Part shown: positions 59,954 to 64,000 of the stretch, piece by piece
Numbering within the stretch: position 1 is the first letter of the stretch
How the letters are laid out: every line of letters starts with the position of its first letter
Assembly: GCF_000380165.1 (NCBI RefSeq)
Contig: NZ_KB904691.1
Span: 64,565 to 128,564, forward strand
DNA: 64,000 bases
DNA from: Wenjunlia vitaminophila DSM 41686
GTDB lineage: Bacteria; Actinomycetota; Actinomycetes; Streptomycetales; Streptomycetaceae
Direction: 5' to 3'
Position numbers and translations under genes: made by a program
Notes under the pieces: generated by a model
The model's database searches: none
What the model saw: the letters and a program-made list of their open reading frames with translations, nothing else
What the model was told of the DNA's origin: nothing

Positions 59954-61009
59954 TCAGTCGAAGACCACGCACGTCGGGGCGGCCACCCGCAGGGCGCCCC
60001 GTTGCTCGGGCAGCCCGGTCTCCGGGTCCACGGCGAACCAGGCCACCTCCCCCGACCTCTCGTTGGCCACGTACAGGCGTCGCCCGGACGGGTCGGCGGC
60101 CAGGTGCCGCGGCCAGTCCCCGCCGCAGTCCACCACGGCGAGCGGCTCCAGCAGCTCGCCCGCCGGGGTCACGGCGAACGTGGTGAGGGTGTTCCCTCCC
60201 CGGTCGGCCACGTGCAGGAACCGCCCGTCGGGCGAGACCACCGCGTTGGACGGGAAGTGCTCCCCCGCCGCGCCCTCGGGCACCAACGGGACGTCAGCCA
60301 CCAGCCGGAGCCGTCCGGCCACCGGGTCCCACGCGCAGGCGGTGACCGTGGGCGTCAACTCGTTGACCAGGTACAGCATCCGCCCGCCCGGGTGGAACAC
60401 CAGGTGGCGCGGTCCTCGTCCGGGAGCCGTCACCAGGACGTCGTGCGGGCGCAGCGACACCCCGGTCGCGCCGAGCTGGTACACGTGGACACCGTCGGTG
60501 CCCAGGTCCACGGCGAGGGCCCAGCGGCCCGAGGGGTCGGTCACCACCTGGTGGGCGTGCGGACCGTCCTGGCGGTCCAGGACCGGCCCGGTGCCGTGGT
60601 GGTGGAGCACGCCCGCCACCGGGCCGGGCCGCCCGTCGTCGCCGAGGGGCAGGACGCTGACGCTGCCGGAGCCGTAGTTCGCGGTGAGCACCGCCCGTCC
60701 GCCCGGGGTCAGCGAGAGGTGGGTGGGCCGATCGCCCGCCACCGGTCCTCGGCCGAGCCGTTCGAGCTGCCCGGGGTGCCCCGCCCGGAACGCGCCGACC
60801 GCGCCCCGCGGGGTCTCGGACACGCAGTACAGGGTGCCGCGGTCGGGGGACAGTGCCAGGAACGACGGATCGGCCTCGGCGTCGCTGCCTCCCGCCGCCC
60901 GCAACGCACCCGTGTCCTCGTCCACGGCGGCCACGGTGATGCCCGCGCCGCCGGACGAGGTGTAGGACCCGATGTACGCGAACCTTCCCGCGCTGGACCG
61001 CCCAACCAC
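59954..61009 (-). CDS. Lactonase family protein (6-phosphogluconolactonase-like beta-propeller)
   Basis: A 351-residue seven-bladed beta-propeller of the Pgl/lactonase family (PF10282-like). It starts [20 protein letters not shown] and has recurring blade motifs: [107 protein letters not shown] and [20 protein letters not shown]. Expected role is hydrolysis of a sugar lactone, but many members are untested. GTG 61009 is chosen with GCGGAGG upstream; frames open to 61249 are basic shadow sequence. Divergent from the HAD gene. Confidence 0.9.
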   Translation of the reverse strand: MVGRSSAGRFAYIGSYTSSGGAGITVAAVDEDTGALRAAGGSDAEADPSFLALSPDRGTLYCVSETPRGAVGAFRAGHPGQLERLGRGPVAGDRPTHLSLTPGGRAVLTANYGSGSVSVLPLGDDGRPGPVAGVLHHHGTGPVLDRQDGPHAHQVVTDPSGRWALAVDLGTDGVHVYQLGATGVSLRPHDVLVTAPGRGPRHLVFHPGGRMLYLVNELTPTVTACAWDPVAGRLRLVADVPLVPEGAAGEHFPSNAVVSPDGRFLHVADRGGNTLTTFAVTPAGELLEPLAVVDCGGDWPRHLAADPSGRRLYVANERSGEVAWFAVDPETGLPEQRGALRVAAPTCVVFD

Positions 61010-61171
61010 TGTCGTCCGCCTCCGCTCGCTCCTGGCCCTCACCCGTTCCCCGGCAACGCCGGCCCGCGCCCGGCTGCCCTTCCGCAAGCATCCCGCACCG
61101 GACCCGCGGGGCGGCAGCCGGGCGGCCCCCCGCCGCCGGGGGCCGGCTGTCCGGGGCCGGCCGTAGGGTGC

Positions 61172-61177
61172 CAGGCT
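61172..61177 (+). promoter_or_regulatory. -10-like CAGGCT of the HAD gene
   Basis: CAGGCT ends 7 bases before GTG 61185. TAGGGT a few bases upstream (61164-61169) is an alternative. Confidence 0.4.
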
Positions 61178-61184
61178 GGTACCC

Positions 61185-61904
61185 GTGAACCACGCACTCC
61201 CCGCGGTCATCTTCGACCTCGACGGCACCCTGGTGGACAGCGAACCCAACTACTTCGAGGCGACCCGGCAGGTGCTCGCCGCGCACGGCGTCCACGGCTT
61301 CACGTGGGAACGCCACACCGACTTCATCGGCATCGGCACCCGGGAGACCCTGGACGCGCTCCGTGCGGAACACGGCCTCGGCACCCCCGTGGACGTGCTG
61401 CTGGCCGAGAAGAACGACTGTTACCTGCGGCTGGCCCGGCGCTCCACCCGGGTCTTCCCCGGGATGCGGACGCTGGTCGAGCTGTTGCACGGGGCCGGGC
61501 ACCGGCTCGCGGTCGCTTCGGGCTCGTCCCCGACCACCATCGACCTGGTGCTGGGGACCACCGGGCTCGGCCCGTGGATACCGTGCCGGGTCTCCGCGGA
61601 GGAGGTGGAGCGGGGCAAGCCGGCCCCGGACGTGTTCCTGGAGGCGGCACGGCGGCTCGGCGTCGCCCCGCGGGAGTGCGTGGTGGTCGAGGACGCCCCG
61701 CCGGGAGCACGGGCCGCGCACCGGGCCGGGATGCGCTGCCTGGCCGTGCCGTACCTCCCCGAGCAGGCGGACGACCCGGCGTTCGCCACGGCGGGGCTGC
61801 TGGTGCACGAAGGACACCGGGCGTTCGACCCCCGGGCCGCCCACGACTGGATCACCCGCGGCCCGGTGGACCCCGCCCGGGGGGCGGGGATCGCCAGGGG
61901 GTGA
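61185..61904 (+). CDS. HAD family phosphatase (beta-phosphoglucomutase-like)
   Basis: A 239-residue HAD subfamily IA hydrolase. Motif I is [12 protein letters not shown] (nucleophile Asp and acid Asp), motif [12 protein letters not shown], motif III Lys in [19 protein letters not shown] and motif [15 protein letters not shown]. The alpha-helical cap between motifs I and II is of the type found in phosphoglucomutases and sugar phosphatases. GTG 61185 fits a leaderless mRNA from a -10-like CAGGCT. Downstream, 44 bp away, begins the dihydrolipoyl dehydrogenase gene with its own promoter. Confidence 0.93.
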   Translation: MNHALPAVIFDLDGTLVDSEPNYFEATRQVLAAHGVHGFTWERHTDFIGIGTRETLDALRAEHGLGTPVDVLLAEKNDCYLRLARRSTRVFPGMRTLVELLHGAGHRLAVASGSSPTTIDLVLGTTGLGPWIPCRVSAEEVERGKPAPDVFLEAARRLGVAPRECVVVEDAPPGARAAHRAGMRCLAVPYLPEQADDPAFATAGLLVHEGHRAFDPRAAHDWITRGPVDPARGAGIARG

Positions 61905-61935
61905 ACCGGCGCAACGGGGCGGACCAGCGCTTTGC

Positions 61936-61941
61936 TACGGT
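61936..61941 (+). promoter_or_regulatory. -10 hexamer TACGGT of the dihydrolipoyl dehydrogenase gene
   Basis: TACGGT ends 7 bases before GTG 61949, a leaderless arrangement, with a plausible -35 region inside the end of the HAD gene. Confidence 0.55.
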
Positions 61942-61948
61942 TCAGCGC

Positions 61949-63349
61949 GTGGGTACACACTTTGATGTCGTCGTCCTCGGCGCGGGCCCCGGTGGGTACG
62001 TCGCCGCGATCCGGGCCGCTCAACTGGGGCTGAGCACAGCCATCGTCGAAGAACGCTACTGGGGCGGGGTCTGCCTGAACGTGGGCTGCATCCCGTCGAA
62101 GGCGCTGCTGCGCAACGCGGAGTTGGCGCACATCTTCACCCAGGAGGCGAAGACCTACGGGATTCGGGTCGATGGCCAGGTCAGCTTCGACTACGGCGAG
62201 GCGTTCCAGCGCAGCCGCCGGGTGGCCGACGGCCGGGCCAAGGGTGTCCAGTTCCTGATGAAGAAGAACAAGATCACCCAGTTCGAGGGCCGGGGGAGCT
62301 TCACCGACGCGAACACCATGACGGTGACGCGCAAGGACGGCAGCAGCGAGACGGTCACCTTCGCTCACTGCATCATCGCCACCGGCGCCTCGGCCAGGCT
62401 GCTGCCCGGCACCTCGCTGAGCGAGCGCGTGGTCACCTACGAGGAGCAGATCCTCTCGGACAACCTGCCCGGGAGCATCGTCATCGCGGGGGCCGGCGCC
62501 ATCGGCATCGAGTTCGCCTACGTGCTGCACAACTACGGCGTCAAGGTCACCATCGTGGAGTTCCTCGACCGGATGGCGCCGCTGGAGGACGAGGAGATCT
62601 CGGCCGAGCTGGCCAAGCGCTACCGCCGGCTGGGGATCGACGTCCTCACCTCCACCCGGGTGGAGTCCATCGACGACTCCGGGGACAAGGTCCGGGTCAC
62701 CGTCACCAAGGACGGGCAGCAGCAGGTCCTGGAGGCGGACAAGGTCCTGCAGGCCATCGGTTTCCAGCCGCAGGTGCAGGGCTACGGCCTGGAGAACACC
62801 GGGGTGCGGCTCACCGAGCGGGGCGCCATCGACGTGGACGGCCGGGGCCGCACCAGCGTGCCGCACATCTTCGCCATCGGTGACGTCACCGCGAAGCTGA
62901 TGCTGGCGCACGCCGCCGAGGCGATGGGCGTCGTCGCGGCCGAGACCATCGCCGACGCCGAGACGATGGAGCTCGACTACGTGATGATCCCGCGGGCGAC
63001 GTACTGCCAGCCGCAGATCGCCAGCTTCGGCTGGACCGAGGCGCAGGCCCGGGAACGCGGCTTCGACGTGCAGGTCGCGAAGTTCCCGTTCATGGCGAAC
63101 GGCAAGGCCCACGGGTTCGGCGACACCACCGGGTTCGTGAAGGTCCTCAGCGACGCGAAGCACGGCGAGCTGCTGGGCGCACACATGATCGGCCCGGAGG
63201 TCACCGAGCTGCTGCCCGAGCTCACCCTGGCCCAGCAGTGGGACCTGACCGTCCACGAGGTGGCACGGAACGTTCACGCCCACCCGACGCTCAGCGAGGC
63301 GGTGAAGGACGCGATCCACGGACTGGCCGGCCACATGATCAACATGTAG
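61949..63349 (+). CDS. lpdA: Dihydrolipoyl dehydrogenase (E3)
   Basis: A 466-residue flavoprotein disulfide oxidoreductase, E3 of 2-oxo-acid dehydrogenase complexes or the glycine cleavage system. FAD motif [20 protein letters not shown], redox disulfide [19 protein letters not shown] motif [17 protein letters not shown], second FAD motif [18 protein letters not shown] and the C-terminal catalytic base in [11 protein letters not shown] (His-Glu). All are intact. GTG 61949 is set by the -10 TACGGT; the frame is open for 2.8 kb upstream, but that is shadow of other genes. Whether it serves pyruvate or another complex cannot be told, as no E1/E2 gene is adjacent. Confidence 0.97.
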   Translation: MGTHFDVVVLGAGPGGYVAAIRAAQLGLSTAIVEERYWGGVCLNVGCIPSKALLRNAELAHIFTQEAKTYGIRVDGQVSFDYGEAFQRSRRVADGRAKGVQFLMKKNKITQFEGRGSFTDANTMTVTRKDGSSETVTFAHCIIATGASARLLPGTSLSERVVTYEEQILSDNLPGSIVIAGAGAIGIEFAYVLHNYGVKVTIVEFLDRMAPLEDEEISAELAKRYRRLGIDVLTSTRVESIDDSGDKVRVTVTKDGQQQVLEADKVLQAIGFQPQVQGYGLENTGVRLTERGAIDVDGRGRTSVPHIFAIGDVTAKLMLAHAAEAMGVVAAETIADAETMELDYVMIPRATYCQPQIASFGWTEAQARERGFDVQVAKFPFMANGKAHGFGDTTGFVKVLSDAKHGELLGAHMIGPEVTELLPELTLAQQWDLTVHEVARNVHAHPTLSEAVKDAIHGLAGHMINM

Positions 63350-63380
63350 GACAGTCCGTGGTGCCGCCGGTGGCGGTATC

Positions 63381-63437
63381 CCCGCACGGAACGGGCCTAC
63401 CTGGTGCGATGCACCAGGTAGGCCCGTTCCGTGCGGG
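63381..63437. terminator. Exceptionally long perfect hairpin after lpdA
   Basis: A perfect 27-bp stem, 63381-63407 with 63411-63437, and a 3-base loop, beginning 31 bp after the lpdA stop codon. No T-run follows. A very strong terminator, also usable from the opposite strand. Confidence 0.85.
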
Positions 63438-63600
63438 CTTGCGACCCGTGGGGGCGGCGGGCCGGAGCTTCCCCGGCGCGAACCCACGGGTCTCCCCGTG
63501 TGTGTCAGGCCGGTGCGTCCGTGGGTTCAGGTGAAACACGAGGATGCCGACCGGGCAGAAACAGCGCGGGCCGGCAGGCTGTGGCTGGCGGCCCCGACAT

Positions 63601-64000
63601 TCACACCGGTGGCTCGGTGAAGAGTTGCAGCAGCCAGTGGGCGCTTTCTGCGGCGCCCGTGGTTGTGGTTGCTCCGGGGAAGAGGCGGCCCCAGGAGCAC
63701 GCGCGGCCAAGAGCACTCAGTCGCCACGCCAGGGTCACCGCGCGTCGCAGTTCCGCGCTCGTCCGACCGCCTCCCGTCCAGGGTTCCAGGTAGGCGTCCC
63801 GGAGCCGTGGCAGAACTTCGGAGCCGTATCGTGCACTGGCTGCCCGGGCCGCGACCGGGAAGCTGCAGAAGGGGTGGGAGACCGCGGCGTCGCCCCAGTC
63901 GAAGAATATGAATCGGCCTGGCTCTGGGTTGAACAGCTGGCCGTCGTGCAGGTCGGAATGGTCGAGGGAGTCAGCGATGCCCACGTCGGCAAGTTCCGTG
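63601..64000 (-). CDS. Phosphotransferase (APH-like), 3' part, cut by window edge
   Basis: The C-terminal portion (at least 132 residues) of an aminoglycoside-phosphotransferase/choline-kinase-fold protein; the frame is still open at the right edge of the window, so the N-terminus is missing. Catalytic loop LDHSDLHDGQLF and the metal-binding FIFFDWGDAAVSHPF are clear. The usual Asn of HGDxxxxN is Gln here (HDGQ), which I recall as normal for this subgroup (DLHDGQxF). It ends WLLQLFTEPPV. Substrate unknown; small-molecule or sugar phosphorylation is likely. It is convergent with lpdA. Confidence 0.88.
   Translation of the reverse strand, partial: TELADVGIADSLDHSDLHDGQLFNPEPGRFIFFDWGDAAVSHPFCSFPVAARAASARYGSEVLPRLRDAYLEPWTGGGRTSAELRRAVTLAWRLSALGRACSWGRLFPGATTTTGAAESAHWLLQLFTEPPV

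Noticed and set aside
59147..61948. Open frame of 1400 codons ending in dihydrolipoyl dehydrogenase, suggesting a giant fusion
   Set aside because: Only the part from 61949 is protein-like; the upstream 934 codons overlap two or three genuine genes in other frames and are low-complexity Arg/Gly/Pro.
63601..64000. Asn-to-Gln change in the phosphotransferase catalytic loop as a loss of function
   Set aside because: I recall the DLHDGQ form as normal in this subgroup, and the DWGD metal motif is intact.
1..64000. tRNA/rRNA genes, insertion sequences, phage genes, CRISPR arrays, plasmid origins
   Set aside because: Looked for TTCGAATC-type T-arms, transposase motifs and regularly spaced repeats; none seen. 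A covariance-model scan would be needed to exclude small RNAs.

Overview
The window is very GC-rich. Genuine genes show strong G/C preference at third codon positions, GTG starts are frequent, and many genes have an actinobacterial-type -10 hexamer 6-9 bases before the start codon (leaderless mRNAs). Together with families such as snapalysin plus its LysR activator, DUF6421, DUF6643, DUF5134 and a proline-linked double TerD protein, this points to a chromosome segment of a filamentous actinomycete (Streptomyces/Nocardiopsis-like). I saw no tRNA, rRNA, insertion sequence, prophage or CRISPR array.

Layout. 0-6.4 kb: an acyl-CoA synthetase divergent from an AraC-type regulator, a class III aminotransferase homologue that has lost its PLP lysine, about 1 kb without a convincing gene, and an SGNH-hydrolase homologue that has lost its serine nucleophile. 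6.5-15.2 kb: double-TerD protein, GT4 glycosyltransferase, DUF6643 protein, a beta-helix/AAA+ ATPase fusion, a DeoR regulator and a secreted glycerophosphodiesterase. 15.5-29.4 kb: regulator/target pairs (WYL with RidA, ROK with an MFS permease, MarR with a DHA2 exporter), a kinase-NUDIX fusion, an M20 peptidase, a geranylgeranyl-reductase-type flavoprotein and a lipoprotein.

29.4-40.6 kb looks like a secreted polymer-degradation region: LysR regulator and snapalysin, a large secreted GH92 alpha-mannosidase, a truncated FAD-oxidoreductase, housekeeping genes, a ROK sugar kinase and a LacI regulator. The kinase/LacI intergenic region carries the palindrome GACAACGTTGTC, and the same 12-mer occurs twice just inside the GH92 coding sequence 8 kb away. 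I infer one local mannose/N-glycan regulon, with operator sites embedded in codons just after the signal peptide.

40.7-64 kb is mostly core metabolism: an HpcH/HpaI-aldolase-like protein, etfBA, a PlsC-type acyltransferase, a DUF6421 / SDR / threonine-aldolase-like cluster, a cytosolic GDPD, VOC and YCII proteins, a SPOR plus phosphodiester-glycosidase secreted protein, DUF5134 - M56 peptidase - PAP2 phosphatase, a TetR gene, a peptidase remnant, uracil-DNA glycosylase coupled to a BadF-type sugar kinase, a chelatase-like protein without chelatase histidines, a lactonase, a HAD phosphatase, dihydrolipoyl dehydrogenase, and the 3' part of a phosphotransferase cut by the window edge.

All functions come from reading the translations; no database search was run.
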